Assembly: GCA_023251135.1 (NCBI GenBank)
Contig: JAHEZJ010000015.1
Location: forward strand, 1-62,104
Length of the DNA stretch: 62,104 bases
Reading direction: 5' to 3'
Source of the DNA: Flavobacterium sp.
Lineage (GTDB): Bacteria; Bacteroidota; Bacteroidia; Flavobacteriales; Flavobacteriaceae
The notes under the pieces are model-generated. The model was not told the origin of the DNA. It did no database searches and saw only the letters and a program-made list of their open reading frames with translations. Positions 10,101-20,300 of this stretch are shown here, one piece after another (within the stretch, counting starts at the first letter, position 1; each line of letters opens with the position of its first letter). The translations under genes were made by a program, and so were the position numbers.

Positions 10101-11666
10101 GGTAACCTGAGCAAACAATTGTTTGAAATAGTTGTACAACAATTGAGGCTGGTCTGATAAAACAGCCAAAGGCGTGTCGTTACCCATTGAGCTAATAGCT
10201 TCAGCTCCCTGGCCTCCCATTGGGTTAATGATTGTTTTTAAATCTTCAATCGTATAACCAAATAATTTTTGTCTGGTTAAAAAATCCAGTTTTTCAACCG
10301 GAGTTTGGTTGTTGGTATACGGTATTTTAGATAAAGGCAATAGGTTCGCATCGATCCATTCTTTGTAAGGACGTTTGGTGACGATTGATTTTTTAACTTC
10401 TTCGTCTTCAATAATACGGCCTTCGTTCATGTCTACCAGGAACATTTTTCCCGGTTCTAAACGACCGTGTTGTATTACATCTTCCGGTTCTATATCTAAT
10501 ACACCAATTTCTGATGACATGATTACAAAACCACTTTTGGTTAAGGTATAACGAGAAGGGCGTAATCCGTTTCGGTCTAGTAAAGCACCAATCACATTAC
10601 CGTCTGTAAACGGAATAGAGGCAGGGCCATCCCAAGGTTCCATAATACAAGCGTTAAACTCGTAGAATGCTTTTTTCTCAGGAGACATGGTCTGGTGTTT
10701 TTCCCAGGCTTCCGGAACAACCATCATCATTGCTTCGGGTAAGGAACGTCCGGTCATTAATAAAAGTTCTACAACCATATCCATAGAAGCAGAATCTGAT
10801 TTTCCTTCTAAGATAATTGGGAATAGTTTTTTGATATCATCGCCAAAAACTTTGCTTTGCATCAATTCTTCACGGGCACGCATACGACTTACGTTTCCAC
10901 GAAGTGTATTGATTTCACCATTATGACACATGTATCTAAACGGCTGTGCTAATTCCCATGAAGGGAAAGTATTGGTAGAGAAACGCTGGTGCACCAATGC
11001 CAGACGCGTCACTAAATCGGGATCTTTTAAGTCAACATAATAACGGCTGATGTCTTCCGGCATCAATAAACCTTTATATATTATGGTAGTTGTCGATAAA
11101 CTAGAGAAATAAAACATGTGACTTTCAGAGGTTTTAGATCCTCTAACGGCATGTTCGGCAATTTTTCTAGCTGCAAAAAGTTTTGCATTGAATTCATTTT
11201 CAGTTAAATCCTGACCATTTTTGCTAACAAAAACCTGTTTAACTGTTGGTTCTTTTTCTGCGGCAATCTGCCCTAAATTTTCCACTTCAACAGGTACATC
11301 TCTCCAACCAAGGATTTTTAAGTTCTGATCCTTAATAGTCGATTCGAAAGCGTTGATACAAAAAGACACCTGGTTTTTGCTTTTTGGTAAAAAAACCATT
11401 CCTACTGCATACTCACGTGTTTCAGGGATTTCAAAATCACAGACCTTTTTAAAAAAATCATGTGGGATGTCGAATAAAATTCCAGCTCCGTCTCCAGTTC
11501 TTCCATCAGAACTAACTGCACCACGATGTTCCAATTTTATTAAGATATCCAATGCTTTGTGAATAATATCATTTGATTTAATACCATTCAAATTACAAAT
11601 AAATCCTGCACCACAATTGTCGTGTTCAAATTCAGGCAAATAAAGCCCTTGTTCTTTAACTTTCAT
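7149..11666 (-). CDS. gltB: Glutamate synthase large (alpha) subunit
   Basis: Large subunit of NADPH-glutamate synthase, cytoplasmic. From the ATG at 11666 it is 1505 residues. A 17-residue propeptide precedes Cys18 (DNCGAGF), which becomes the N-terminal nucleophile of the class II glutaminase domain. The FMN-binding synthase domain follows ([26 protein letters not shown]). The 3Fe-4S motif is [12 protein letters not shown] (Cys-x5-Cys-x4-Cys), and the C-terminal GXGXG beta-helix carries [10 protein letters not shown]. The frame is open to an ATG at 11795, but that extension spans the promoter motif at 11684 and would lengthen the propeptide unusually, so I prefer 11666. It forms an operon with gltD. 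Confidence 0.97.
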   Translation of the reverse strand: MKVKEQGLYLPEFEHDNCGAGFICNLNGIKSNDIIHKALDILIKLEHRGAVSSDGRTGDGAGILFDIPHDFFKKVCDFEIPETREYAVGMVFLPKSKNQVSFCINAFESTIKDQNLKILGWRDVPVEVENLGQIAAEKEPTVKQVFVSKNGQDLTENEFNAKLFAARKIAEHAVRGSKTSESHMFYFSSLSTTTIIYKGLLMPEDISRYYVDLKDPDLVTRLALVHQRFSTNTFPSWELAQPFRYMCHNGEINTLRGNVSRMRAREELMQSKVFGDDIKKLFPIILEGKSDSASMDMVVELLLMTGRSLPEAMMMVVPEAWEKHQTMSPEKKAFYEFNACIMEPWDGPASIPFTDGNVIGALLDRNGLRPSRYTLTKSGFVIMSSEIGVLDIEPEDVIQHGRLEPGKMFLVDMNEGRIIEDEEVKKSIVTKRPYKEWIDANLLPLSKIPYTNNQTPVEKLDFLTRQKLFGYTIEDLKTIINPMGGQGAEAISSMGNDTPLAVLSDQPQLLYNYFKQLFAQVTNPPLDGIREEIITDISLAIGGDFNIFEIESKQCKKLKIQNPVISNEDLDKIRNIDHVDFKSATISTLYKIEKGVNGLERALEKCVEATFKAVSDGCNIIILSDRGVSEKLAPIPMLLACSYIHHSLNILQVRSKFGIIIESAEPREPHHFALLFGYGASAINPYMVNEIIHDQVNQGFIKGVKADYAIVNYNKAIAKGIVKIMNKIGISTLHSYRAAQIFEILGLNKTFTSKYFPYTPSRIEGIGLMEVEKEVKKRFQKAFPNSKIANLLSLEIGGIYRWRRGGEKHMFNPTTISKLQQAVRLNSPESYKEYSNMVNEQSSNLMTIRGLFEFNNLDPISIDEVESWTEIVKKFKTGAMSYGSISREAHENLAIAMNRIGGKSNSGEGGEDPKRFQKEINGDSRNSAIKQVASGRFGVSINYLTNAKEIQIKMAQGAKPGEGGQLPGEKVVPWIAETRNSTPYVGLISPPPHHDIYSIEDLSQLIYDLKNANREARVNVKLVSEVGVGTIAAGVAKAKADVILISGYDGGTGAAPLTSLQHTGIPWELGLAEAQQTLILNDLRSRVVLECDGQLKTGRDVAIAALLGAEEFGFATAPLVASGCIMMRACHLNTCPVGIATQDPELRKNFKGTPEHVINFMYFIAEELREIMAQLGFRTLKEMVGQSQKLNVNKAIQHYKANGLDLSSILYKPEKAKTVPNHNTTAQDHQLENVLDFAIIKEAIPSIYRKEKTRVTFKIKNTDRSVGAILSNEISKIYGAQGLPDDTILVDFEGSAGQSFGAFATNGLSFKIHGNCNDYLGKGLSGGKLIVKVPPTATFKPEENIIIGNVALYGAITGEAYINGIAGERFCVRNSGATAVVEGIGDHGCEYMTGGTVVVLGKTGRNFAAGMSGGVAYVYDPKQQFDSRVCNMEMVAFDPIEDEDVRKLRKLIKNHSLYTNSPLAKRILADWENEQQNFVKVMPTDYKKALQRIAEEKKIEELIAG

Positions 11667-11683
11667 TCTTGATATTTTTTTTA

Positions 11684-11691
11684 CAAAAATA
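11684..11691 (-). promoter_or_regulatory. Candidate gltB -7 element (TATTTTTG)
   Basis: Exact TAnnTTTG match on the minus strand, 17 bp before the preferred gltB start. Together with 12026-12033 it makes the 415-bp stretch 11667-12081 a divergent promoter region. Nothing else was recognised there. Confidence 0.5.
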
Positions 11692-12025
11692 GAGATTTCG
11701 TTAAACATAATGTATTGAAATGATGATTTGGCTTTCATTTTTGTTGTAATAATAGAAAAAGGCTTCTTAATTAATAATATTGTTATTTTAACCATTGCGA
11801 ATTATTAAAATGACAATTAGGATTAAAATATATTAGGAAAAATCGCTGTAAGGCTAATAAATACGGTGGTGTTTTTGTTAAATATCAAACGTTTTAGTAG
11901 TTTTTAGTTAATATTAATAAATTGTTTAGTTAACCATTTCTTTGCATTCAAAAAGAATAAACGTTTCGTGCATATCACACGTATTATTTAATTGAAAAAG
12001 ATTTTACTATTAAGTTGAATTTTGC

Positions 12026-12033
12026 TACTTTTG
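12026..12033 (+). promoter_or_regulatory. Candidate sucC -7 element (TACTTTTG)
   Basis: Exact TAnnTTTG match, 48 bp before the ATG at 12082. It lies inside the open upstream extension of the frame, which argues against the longer start at 12022. Confidence 0.55.
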
Positions 12034-12081
12034 TCGCACTTTTATTCTGAAATAAATTCAGAACCAGACAAATTCTATATT

Positions 12082-13275
12082 ATGAACATACACGAATATC
12101 AAGGAAAAGAAATTTTAGCAAGTTACGGAGTACGCATTCAACGCGGAATTGTGGCTAACAATGCGGTTGAAGCTGTGGCTGCTGCAAAACAATTAACTGC
12201 CGAAACTGGTACAGGATGGCATGTGATAAAAGCACAAATTCACGCAGGTGGACGTGGAAAAGGTGGTGGAGTGAAGTTGGCTAAAAACTTGCAACAAGTT
12301 GAAGAAATTGCTGAACAAATCATCGGAATGCAATTGATTACACCTCAAACTTCTGCTGAGGGTAAAAAAGTAAACAAAGTTTTAGTTGCTGAAGATGTTT
12401 ATTATCCTGGCGAAAGTGAAACTTCTGAGTTTTATGTTTCTGTTTTATTGAATAGAGGTACAGGACGTAACATGATTATGTATTCTACTGAAGGTGGAAT
12501 GGATATCGAAGAAGTTGCGGAGCATACACCACACTTAATCTTTACAGAAGAAATTGATCCAACTGTTGGATTACAAGGTTTTCAAGCAAGAAGAATTGCT
12601 TTTAACTTAGGTCTTTCTGGAAATGCTTTTAAAGAAATGGTGAAATTCATCGATTCATTATACAACGCTTATGTTGGTTCTGATGCATCTATGTTCGAAA
12701 TCAACCCGGTTTTGAAAACTTCAGATAACAAAATTATGGCTGTTGATGCTAAAGTAAATATCGATGATAATGCTTTATACAGACAAGCAAAATATGCTGA
12801 GATGAGAGATATCCGTGAGGAGAATCCAATCGAGGTTGAAGCTAAAGAAGTAGGATTGAACTATGTGGATCTTGACGGTACTGTAGGTTGTATGGTAAAC
12901 GGAGCTGGTCTTGCAATGGCAACTATGGACTTAATTAAATACGCTGGATTTGAGCCTGCTAACTTCTTAGACGTTGGTGGAACTGCTGATGCAAAACGTG
13001 TTGAAACTGCTTTCCGTATTATCTTAAAAGATCCTAACGTTAAAGCTATTTTGATCAATATCTTCGGAGGAATCGTTCGTTGTGACCGTGTTGCTCAGGG
13101 TGTTGTTGATGCTTACAAAAACATGGGTGATGCTATCAATGTGCCAATTATTGTTCGTTTGCAAGGAACAAATGCTGAAATTGCAAAAGAATTAATTGAC
13201 AATTCAGGTATGCCAATTTTATCAGCTGTTCAATTTCAAGAAGCTGCTGATCAGGTTAAAGCTGCACTTTCTTAA
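12082..13275 (+). CDS. sucC: Succinyl-CoA synthetase (ADP-forming) beta subunit
   Basis: Beta subunit of succinate-CoA ligase, a TCA-cycle enzyme that couples succinyl-CoA cleavage to nucleotide triphosphate formation. From the ATG at 12082 (MNIHEYQGKEIL) the protein is 397 residues, the usual length. It has an N-terminal ATP-grasp domain (KAQIHAGGRGKGGGVK near residues 45-60, FEINPV for Mg-ATP) and a C-terminal CoA-ligase domain (VNGAGLAMATMDL, NIFGGIVRCD). The frame is open to 12022, but the extra 20 residues overlap the promoter. The alpha subunit gene sucD is not in this window. Confidence 0.97.
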   Translation: MNIHEYQGKEILASYGVRIQRGIVANNAVEAVAAAKQLTAETGTGWHVIKAQIHAGGRGKGGGVKLAKNLQQVEEIAEQIIGMQLITPQTSAEGKKVNKVLVAEDVYYPGESETSEFYVSVLLNRGTGRNMIMYSTEGGMDIEEVAEHTPHLIFTEEIDPTVGLQGFQARRIAFNLGLSGNAFKEMVKFIDSLYNAYVGSDASMFEINPVLKTSDNKIMAVDAKVNIDDNALYRQAKYAEMRDIREENPIEVEAKEVGLNYVDLDGTVGCMVNGAGLAMATMDLIKYAGFEPANFLDVGGTADAKRVETAFRIILKDPNVKAILINIFGGIVRCDRVAQGVVDAYKNMGDAINVPIIVRLQGTNAEIAKELIDNSGMPILSAVQFQEAADQVKAALS

Positions 13276-13300
13276 TTAAATAAGAAATCAATTTATATAG

Positions 13301-13330
13301 AAAATCCATTCCGAAAGGAGTGGATTTTTT
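13301..13330 (+). terminator. sucC terminator
   Basis: A 12-bp stem (AAAATCCATTCC with GGAGTGGATTTT, one G-T pair) closed by a GAAA tetraloop and followed by a T run. Confidence 0.85.
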
Positions 13331-13334
13331 TGTT

Positions 13335-13522
13335 TTTAACCGCAAAGGGCGCTGAGGATTTAACTTAGTATTGCCAATAGAAACGCAAGGTTCGCAAAGC
13401 TAGTTGTTTAAAATAGCCACGAATTCACGAATTATTTTTTATTCTCAAAGATTGTAAAAAATAATTCGTGAATTCGTGGCTAAAAAAACTTTGCGTAATT
13501 CTTTGCGTGCTTTGCGGTTAAA
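13335..13522. repeat. Nested inverted-repeat block (CGCAAAG / CACGAATT type)
   Basis: Outer arms TTTAACCGCAAAG (13335-13347) and CTTTGCGGTTAAA (13510-13522) are perfect complements. Inside them, 13414-13440 and 13456-13482 form a perfect 27-bp inverted repeat with the core CACGAATTCACGAATTA. The right outer arm sits 12 bp from the stop of the next gene. The outer-arm sequence recurs at 16321-16556. Confidence 0.85.
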
Positions 13523-13534
13523 TTTCCAGATGTA

Positions 13535-14338
13535 TTATTTCAAAACCGTCGGCAGTTCTACAATTTCAAAATCGGAGTTGTGTTTGAAAAAATCTCTTAT
13601 CATAGCGGTATGCCCGGCTCCCAATAAAACCATGATTTTATCATCTTTACTTTCGGTTAGTTTTTGAATCAAAGCATACATGTAGAGATTTCTTCTGTAC
13701 CACTCAGAAACTAGAAAAGCCCCCACAAAATTGTCTGTTTTGCCTCCTTTAATTGCCGTTTCCAGATACCAGCTAACATTGTCTACATTGGACTCTTTTG
13801 AGTTAATGTCCACAAGTAATTCGGTTAGGGAATATTTGGCAATTTTTTCATTCTGGTCCTTTTCGTAGCTTTTCATCGTTTCTTCATTTTTTTTGATCAG
13901 ATCAAACTGATTGGCAGTTGTCATGCCTTTTACTAAACTGTCGTACGGGAAGTCGGTATTGTTATAATCGATTCCGTATAACTTTTTATGCCCTAATTTT
14001 TTGGCTGATCTTAAAGCTACTTGTACGATTTCATCGGCGCGTTTGTGCAACAAACTATCTGTGTTTTTGGCATAAAATTTATCCAGTTTGTCTTGTTTCT
14101 GATAATTCCATTCCACAAAAATTTTATCCGGACCAAACTTTTTAATTTTATTGGTAATGTTTTCCAGTTCTTTCTGGCTCTTGTCTGACATAACATTAAA
14201 GCTGTTTATTTTAGCAACGTCAAGCCCCGGGTTTTCAAAATGGAAGGTTCCAAGTAATAGCACTTGTTTCTTTTTGGACTGTGCAGAAACAGTATGAAAT
14301 GCGATAGCAAAAAACAGTAATAAAGCGATTTTTTTCAT
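13535..14338 (-). CDS. Secreted DUF5694/TraB-GumN-like protein
   Basis: This 267-residue protein has a signal peptide (cleavage after VSAQ, residue 19). The mature part opens with VLLLGTFHFENPG and ends with VLLGAGHTAMIRDFF. These paired GxxH blocks are typical of the TIKI/TraB/GumN superfamily, whose members are putative metal-dependent proteases or hydrolases. The middle holds FVEW (about residue 78) and a charged helical region. I place it in DUF5694 from memory of the LLGTFHF...NPG pattern. It would act in the periplasm or at the surface. The substrate is unknown. It is divergent from the LytS gene at 14560. Confidence 0.7.
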   Translation of the reverse strand: MKKIALLLFFAIAFHTVSAQSKKKQVLLLGTFHFENPGLDVAKINSFNVMSDKSQKELENITNKIKKFGPDKIFVEWNYQKQDKLDKFYAKNTDSLLHKRADEIVQVALRSAKKLGHKKLYGIDYNNTDFPYDSLVKGMTTANQFDLIKKNEETMKSYEKDQNEKIAKYSLTELLVDINSKESNVDNVSWYLETAIKGGKTDNFVGAFLVSEWYRRNLYMYALIQKLTESKDDKIMVLLGAGHTAMIRDFFKHNSDFEIVELPTVLK

Positions 14339-14362
14339 GATGATTGGTTTTTAAATTCAAGA

Positions 14363-14370
14363 CAAATGTA
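14363..14370 (-). promoter_or_regulatory. Candidate -7 element (TACATTTG) of the TraB-like gene
   Basis: Exact TAnnTTTG match on the minus strand, 24 bp before the start at 14338. Confidence 0.45.
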
Positions 14371-14532
14371 GAGCAGCTTTTCAGGTGAAATTCGGGTTTT
14401 TGATGAACAGTAGATTTCAAATTACAAACCTTGAGAATCAGCGGTTGAAAAATTTGGTGTATCGATTTTGATAGTTTGTCACCCAAAATAGCGGTTTCGT
14501 ATAAATATAGTATCCATATGAAGGTATAGTTG

Positions 14533-14540
14533 TATTTTTG
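14533..14540 (+). promoter_or_regulatory. Candidate -7 element (TATTTTTG) of the LytS/LytTR operon
   Basis: Exact TAnnTTTG match, 19 bp before the histidine kinase ATG. Confidence 0.45.
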
Positions 14541-14559
14541 AAAGGACAACACGGTTATT

Positions 14560-15600
14560 ATGAAGCTAAAAATTCCATTTTCCTATCATATCGCTCTTTT
14601 TTTAGGATTGTTTATCACCTTAAACCTTTGGGATATTGGTGTTAACAATCGGGACATGGAGTTAGTCTTCAACTGGATTTCCTATATGTTTAACATTAGT
14701 TTCGTACTGGTAATCTTCATCGTTTACCTCTTAAACTTTTATACTTTTTGCAATTGGTTTTTAAACAGAAGGAAAATTCTTTTTTATGTGATGAGTATTC
14801 CTGTCTCCCTGTTAATTTTTGCGGCACTACGGTATTTCGTTCAGGAAGTGATCCTTTATGAGCTTACCGGAATTCATAATTATGCAAAAGAAACCAGAGA
14901 GATAGGCTATTATATCAAGGATAATTTTTTCTTTGGGCTGCCTGCTGTTATTTTAAGCAGTCTGGCTTATCTGTTCTTTCATTTTCAGGAAGCGCAGAAA
15001 CAAAATCAGGAATTAGTATTAGAAAATAAAAAGGCCGAGCTCCAAATGCTAAAATCGCAGGTGAGTCCGCATTTTTTGTTTAATACGTTAAATTCCTTTT
15101 ACAGTCAGTTGGTTTTGAAAGATGATGCTATGGCTTCGGATATTTTAGTACTTTCGGATTTGCTGCGTTACGTAATTACAGAAACCGAAAAGGATGAGGC
15201 TTTGCTTTCTAAAGAAATTCAGTTTGTACAAAACTATATTCATTTACAGAAAAAAAGATTTGAAGATCTCCTTTACCTGGATTTTATAATTGAAGGAAAG
15301 TATGCAACAGAAAAAATTCTTTCATCGGCTTTGGTTCATTTTATCGAAAATGTTTTCAAACATGGAAAACTGAATAATGAGAAAGAGAAAGCGGTTATTT
15401 CTATTGTCATAAAAGAAAACTTTTTAGAGCTGTCAACCTTTAACTATAATGTTGAAGGTGAGAATTATTCTTCAACCGGAATTGGTTTTGATAATTTAAG
15501 GAAACGTTTGGAGCATGCTTATAAAGGGGAATTTACACTAGAGAAAACAGCAGAAAAGAATACCTTTAAAACCTATTTAAAAATACCGCTAAAAAAGTAA
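14560..15600 (+). CDS. LytS/YehU-type sensor histidine kinase
   Basis: This 346-residue membrane kinase has about four hydrophobic segments (residues about 9-24, 43-62, 74-90, 122-141). A short coiled coil (about 143-165) follows, then the His_kinase domain of the PF06580 type with SQVSPHFLFNTLNSF. The phospho-accepting histidine is His171. The C-terminal ATPase part ends with GIGFDNLRKRL, the G box. It has no separate sensor domain, so the membrane part is the likely sensor. The stop is one base before the LytTR regulator start, so the two form a two-component operon. Confidence 0.93.
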   Translation: MKLKIPFSYHIALFLGLFITLNLWDIGVNNRDMELVFNWISYMFNISFVLVIFIVYLLNFYTFCNWFLNRRKILFYVMSIPVSLLIFAALRYFVQEVILYELTGIHNYAKETREIGYYIKDNFFFGLPAVILSSLAYLFFHFQEAQKQNQELVLENKKAELQMLKSQVSPHFLFNTLNSFYSQLVLKDDAMASDILVLSDLLRYVITETEKDEALLSKEIQFVQNYIHLQKKRFEDLLYLDFIIEGKYATEKILSSALVHFIENVFKHGKLNNEKEKAVISIVIKENFLELSTFNYNVEGENYSSTGIGFDNLRKRLEHAYKGEFTLEKTAEKNTFKTYLKIPLKK

Positions 15601-15601
15601 T

Positions 15602-16306
15602 ATGAAATATAAGTGTATCATTGTTGATGACGAACCGCCCGCAACGCGTATTCTGGAAAATTACATCGGGAAAGTCTCTTTTTTGGAAAAAACAGCTGTT
15701 TTCAATGATGCCTTGAAGGCATTAGAATTTTTAAATACGCAAAAGGTTGATGTCATTTTTCTCGATATTCAGATGCCGCAGTTAACCGGTTTACAGCTTT
15801 CCAGAATCATTTCGAAAGAGATCAAAGTGATCTTCACGACCGCTTATCCGGATTTTGCTTTAGAGGGCTTTGAATTAAATGCAGTCGATTATTTGTTGAA
15901 ACCAATTGCTTTTGAACGATTTTATCAGGCCGTTTCTAAACTAAATATTGATTCAAAAACAGAGGTTGTATCGAACAACTCCGCTGAGTTTATTTTTATT
16001 AAAACAGACGGAAAAAATAAGTTTGTAAAGCTGTTTTTAGACGAGATTCTGTATGTCGAAAGTCTTCAGAATTATGTTTGTATTCATACGCAAAATCAGC
16101 AAATTATCACGCATTCGTCTTTAAAAAATGTAATCGAATCGCTGCCCGAAAGAGATTTTGTCCAGATACATAAATCGTATGTGGTGGCTTTGAAACAAAT
16201 TGAATCGACAGACAGTTTCTCGGTTTTTGTCAATGGTAAAGAACTGCCTATCGGAGCGACTTTTAAAGATGCTTTCTTCGAACGAATTGATCATAATAAG
16301 ATATAA
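15602..16306 (+). CDS. LytTR-family response regulator
   Basis: This 234-residue regulator has an N-terminal receiver domain (acidic pair Asp9-Asp10, phospho-acceptor Asp55 in FLDIQMP, Thr in TTAYPDF, Lys in LLKPI). A C-terminal LytTR DNA-binding domain covers about residues 130-230 (FVQIHKSYVVALKQIE). It is the partner of the histidine kinase immediately upstream. LytTR regulators bind pairs of short direct repeats in promoters. The CGCAAAG repeats just downstream are not an obvious operator because they follow the gene. The target genes are not evident. Confidence 0.95.
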   Translation: MKYKCIIVDDEPPATRILENYIGKVSFLEKTAVFNDALKALEFLNTQKVDVIFLDIQMPQLTGLQLSRIISKEIKVIFTTAYPDFALEGFELNAVDYLLKPIAFERFYQAVSKLNIDSKTEVVSNNSAEFIFIKTDGKNKFVKLFLDEILYVESLQNYVCIHTQNQQIITHSSLKNVIESLPERDFVQIHKSYVVALKQIESTDSFSVFVNGKELPIGATFKDAFFERIDHNKI

Positions 16307-16320
16307 CTTTGATGGTTATT

Positions 16321-16556
16321 TAACCGCAAGGGACGCAAAGTGTTGTCTTAGATTGCGCTTAGTAACCGCAAAGTTCGCAAAGTTTTTTTCTTTGGTTGCG
16401 CTTAGTAACCGCAAGGGACGCAAAGTTTTTTTCTTAGATTGTGCTTAATAAACGCAAAGTTCGCAAAGCTTTATCCATTATAGCTTTGCGAACTTTGCGT
16501 TTGTATAGATTCTTAGAATTAAAAATCCTTGCGCTCTTTGCGGTTAAACAAACAGT
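16321..16556. repeat. Tandem 42-43-bp repeats plus hairpin
   Basis: Four head-to-tail units begin at 16321, 16363, 16406 and 16449, each with TAACCGCAA at or near its start. Units 1 and 3 carry GGGACGC and units 2 and 4 carry GTTCGC, so they alternate. The fourth unit folds into a perfect 20-bp inverted repeat (16451-16470 with 16482-16501). The block closes with CTCTTTGCGGTTAAA at 16538-16552, the inverse of the unit start. It fills the space between the convergent genes at 16306 and 16558. Confidence 0.85.
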
Positions 16557-16557
16557 A

Positions 16558-17019
16558 CTATTTTTTATTCTTCCCGTTTTTGTAAACCACTTTTTCTACC
16601 ACTGATGGTTTTCCGTTGCCTTTTGGGAACTCTTTCTTCTTTGGTTTTTTGGCAGCCGAACTTGATTTCGATGAACTTTGATCGCCTCTTGCTCTTTCAG
16701 GATCTTTTGGAGCAGCTTTAAATTCAGGTCGGTTTGAACTGTCTTTCTTTGGAATTTCAGCTTTATGCTTGGCTAAAACATCATTTGGGTTTTTAGGGTT
16801 TTCTTTCGTTCCTCTTAAATGAATTACCAGTCCGTTTAAGAAGTTACGCAAAACCTGATCGCCACATTCCATATAATTCTCATGATCTTCGGCTCTAAAA
16901 AAAGCGCCCAATTCTGATTTTGAAATTCTAAAATCTACTAATTCTAAAATTTCTACTATTTGGTCGTCACGAAGCATCAAAGCCACGCGAAGTTTTTTTA
17001 GGATATCGTTGTTCGTCAT
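16558..17019 (-). CDS. DUF1456 (YehS-like) protein
   Basis: This 153-residue protein has two tandem DUF1456 repeats in its first 75 residues (NDILKKLRVALMLRDDQIVEIL and SELGAFFRAEDHENYMECGDQVLRNFLNGL). The second half is a very basic, low-complexity Lys/Ser/Pro tail (about residues 80-153). E. coli YehS has the same N-terminal arrangement and no defined role. The basic tail suggests nucleic-acid contact, which is inference. A candidate -7 element lies 15 bp upstream. Confidence 0.85.
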   Translation of the reverse strand: MTNNDILKKLRVALMLRDDQIVEILELVDFRISKSELGAFFRAEDHENYMECGDQVLRNFLNGLVIHLRGTKENPKNPNDVLAKHKAEIPKKDSSNRPEFKAAPKDPERARGDQSSSKSSSAAKKPKKKEFPKGNGKPSVVEKVVYKNGKNKK

Positions 17020-17033
17020 CGTTTAATTTTTTA

Positions 17034-17041
17034 CAAAGGTA
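17034..17041 (-). promoter_or_regulatory. Candidate -7 element (TACCTTTG) of the DUF1456 gene
   Basis: Exact TAnnTTTG match on the minus strand, 15 bp before the ATG at 17019. The rest of the 308-bp gap 17020-17327 holds an imperfect CACGAATTTCATGAATT palindrome near 17095 and must contain the SusC promoter, but I could not place it. Confidence 0.5.
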
Positions 17042-17327
17042 CGTTTTAAAAGTAATTTGATTGCAATTTATTGAGTGGGGTGAGGTTTTTTTGCCACGAA
17101 TTTCATGAATTTTCTCAAATTGTATTGCGTTCAAATTTAATTACTGAAAATTCATGGAATTAGTTAATTAATTTGCTAGTGATGTGGTTTTCACTGTTTT
17201 TTGTTTAAAAGGTTATTTATAAGAAATATCTTTAAATTTTTGATGTAAAGAAGGATTTTTAGTGAAATAAAGTGTTAAATTACGGGTCTAACAAACCAAA
17301 TTATTAACCATTTTTAACTAAAATTTT

Positions 17328-20300
17328 ATGAAACAAAAGAATTTCACCTTTTCCTTCGTTTTGTTCTTACTTGCTTCAGGCATACTGTTTGCACAAAAAA
17401 TAACAGTAAAAGGAAGCATAATAGATGAGAGGGGAGTTTCAATGCCAGGTGTAAATATCCTGGAAAAAGGAACATCCAATACTGCTACTTCTGGTTTAGA
17501 CGGGGATTTTGCCATTAGCGTAAATAAAGGATCAGTCCTGCTATTTTCGTTCGTTGGGTACAAAATGAATGAAGCTACCGTAACAGGAAGTATTTTGAAT
17601 GTAAAAATGAATCCGGATTCCAAAGAATTGGAGGCAGTGACAGTAACCGCTTTTGGTATAAAAAATAAAACAAAATCTTTGGGTTATGCCAGCCAGACTT
17701 TGAAGGCCTCGGATATCGAACGACCGGGTCAATTAAATGCTCTTGAGAGTTTGCAAGGGGGAGTAGCGGGAGTAACTATTAGTAAAACCTCTGGAGGAGT
17801 TGGTGCGGGTGTAGATATTGTCATTCGTGGTGTTTCTTCTTTAGATCCGTCTAATAATAATCAGCCTTTGATAATTATTGATGGGAACCCTGTAAATAAT
17901 TCTACGGCGATAGGAAATGTAGCTCCCTCAAAAGGCTCTAATTCTGTGAGTAGCGGAGAGCAGTTTTCATTTTCTAACAGAGCGATAGATATTAATCCGG
18001 AGGATATCGAAAGTTACACCGTTCTTAAAGGAGCCGGTGCTACAGCATTGTATGGTATTTTGGCGGGTAATGGTGTGATTATTATCACTACCAAAAGAGG
18101 AAAAGAAGGAAAACCAAAAATTAATATCAATTCCAGTATTTCTTTTAGTGAGGTAAATCACTATCCGGAGCTGCAATCCAAATACAGAGAAGGTTTAAAC
18201 GGAGCTTCTTATGTAAAAAGTACCGTATCGAATAGCCCTAGCGGTTTTGAATGGGTAAATCCTGCTAGCCCGGGAGGATTCTGGAGTTTTGGACCAGAAT
18301 ATTCCAGTTCAGATGGTGCAGGAATTAAGTACCGAAATTTTTATAAAGACTTCTTTAAAACTGGTGTGACTCAAAATTTAGGTGTGAGTGTAAGCGGAGG
18401 AACAGAGAAAATCAATTATTTTGTATCTGCTTCTACCAGTAAAGATGAAGGCATTGTACCGAACACTTCTTACCAAAGAAAAACTTTCAAAGCAAATGGA
18501 GGGTATCAAATTTCTGAAAAATTTAAAATTGGGACTTCTTTTGCTTATACAAAATCGGGAGGCATAAGATCTAATAATGGAGACAAATCGGTTATGAGTT
18601 CTCTGGCATATTGGTCACCTTCTATTGATGTAAATGATTATCTTACTGCTGAGGGGAAAGAAAAAGATTATACAAATGGTATTATCGATCAGCCAAGGTA
18701 TTTTACTTCTGTAAGTAATTTAAAAGATGATGTAAATCGTATTATTGCTTCGGCCGATTTTAATTATCAGGCAACTTCATGGTTAAACTTTGTTTATAGA
18801 GCTAGTGTAGATAATTATTCTGAAACGAGAAACAGATATGTTCCTGCTAATCTTGATGTGGGAACAGCAGTAAATGGTTTTATTCTGGATGAAAATATTG
18901 GTTTTACCGGACTCAATTCCAGTTTTGTGATTACGGCCAATAAAAAATTTGGAAATTTTAATACCACCCTTACCTTAGGAAATCAAATTTTGGATACCAA
19001 AAACACTTATTCAAATGTAAGAGGAGAAGGAATTTTTATTACAGATTTTAATAATATTTCTAATGCGACCAATTTGTTTGCTTACAATTCGGGTCAAGAG
19101 CGCGTAAGAAACGTGGGAAACTTTTTTGAAGCAAAAGCAGATTATAAAGAAATTATTTATCTGGGTGTTACGGGGCGATACGATCAGGTATCTACTTTGC
19201 CGGTAAAGAATAATAAATTTGATTATTATTCTGCGAATTTGTCTTTTCTTTTTGGAGATCTGATTGACCGGAACAAATCTATTTTGTCTTATGGAAAATT
19301 AAGAACATCCTGGGCACAAAGCGGAAAAACACCTCCGTTTGCGATCTTTAGAAAAAATATAAAAGATGTAAACTTTCCATTTAATGGAGTTGGAGGAGTA
19401 TCTGCCACATCTGTTGATGCCAATCCAAATTTGAAAGCCGAAATTATATCGACTTGGGAAATAGGTACAGATTTACGTTTTTTTAGAGATAGAATACGAC
19501 TGGAATACACTTTTTTTAACAGAGTTAGTGACGATCAGATTATTCAAAGAATTGTACCGCAATCCTCTTCAATTACTGCATTTTGGGACAATGGGGGATC
19601 TTTAAAAACAACAGGAAACGAATTGACTTTAGGTGCAGATTGGTTTAAAAATCCAAAGTTTAGCTGGACATCTACGCTAAATTTTACACAATACAAAACT
19701 AAAGTTACCGAATTGCCTTTTGAAAATATTATTTTCGGATATGACTCTCAGGCTACCAATATCACTTCACAAGTGCGTTTGGGCGATGCAGCGGGAACAC
19801 TTTATGGCCAGTCCTGGCAACGCGTAGATGGTAAAGTAGTGATAGGTACAAACGGATTGCCTGTTTTTAATAAAACAAGTACCGGAGCCATAGCCATAAA
19901 TAAAATTGGTGAGGCTTTTCCGGATTGGGTAGCTACGCTAAACAATACTTTCAAAATTCAAAATTTTGATATCGGATTTTTGCTGGAATATAAAAAAGGC
20001 GGAGATGCGTATGATACAGCCAGAAGAAACGGAATTAGAAATGGTGTTTTGGGAGTTACGGCAGACCGAAACGAAAGTGCTGTTTTAGACGGTGTAAAAT
20101 CTGATGGAGCAGGAGGATATGTACCTAATGATATCCCTATAAATAAATCGTTGCGCAACAATTATTACAACAATACGATTTATAATACAGCTGCAGATGC
20201 TCTTATACAGGATGCCTCCTGGTTTAAACTTCGAAATGTATCGGTTACTTATAATATGACCAAAGAAGCATTAAAAACCATTGGTGTTTCTAATTTGTCT

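Noticed and set aside
11667-11795. N-terminal extension of GltB to an ATG at 11795
   Set aside because: It overlaps the TATTTTTG promoter motif and would lengthen the propeptide beyond family norm. The ATG at 11666 gives a 17-residue propeptide before Cys18.
13535-16306. TraB-like protein and LytS/LytTR as one toxin-regulator system
   Set aside because: The genes are divergent with a 221-bp gap and separate promoter motifs. No toxin or immunity signature was seen.
16321-16556. CRISPR-like array
   Set aside because: Units are contiguous tandem repeats without unique spacers, and no cas gene is near.
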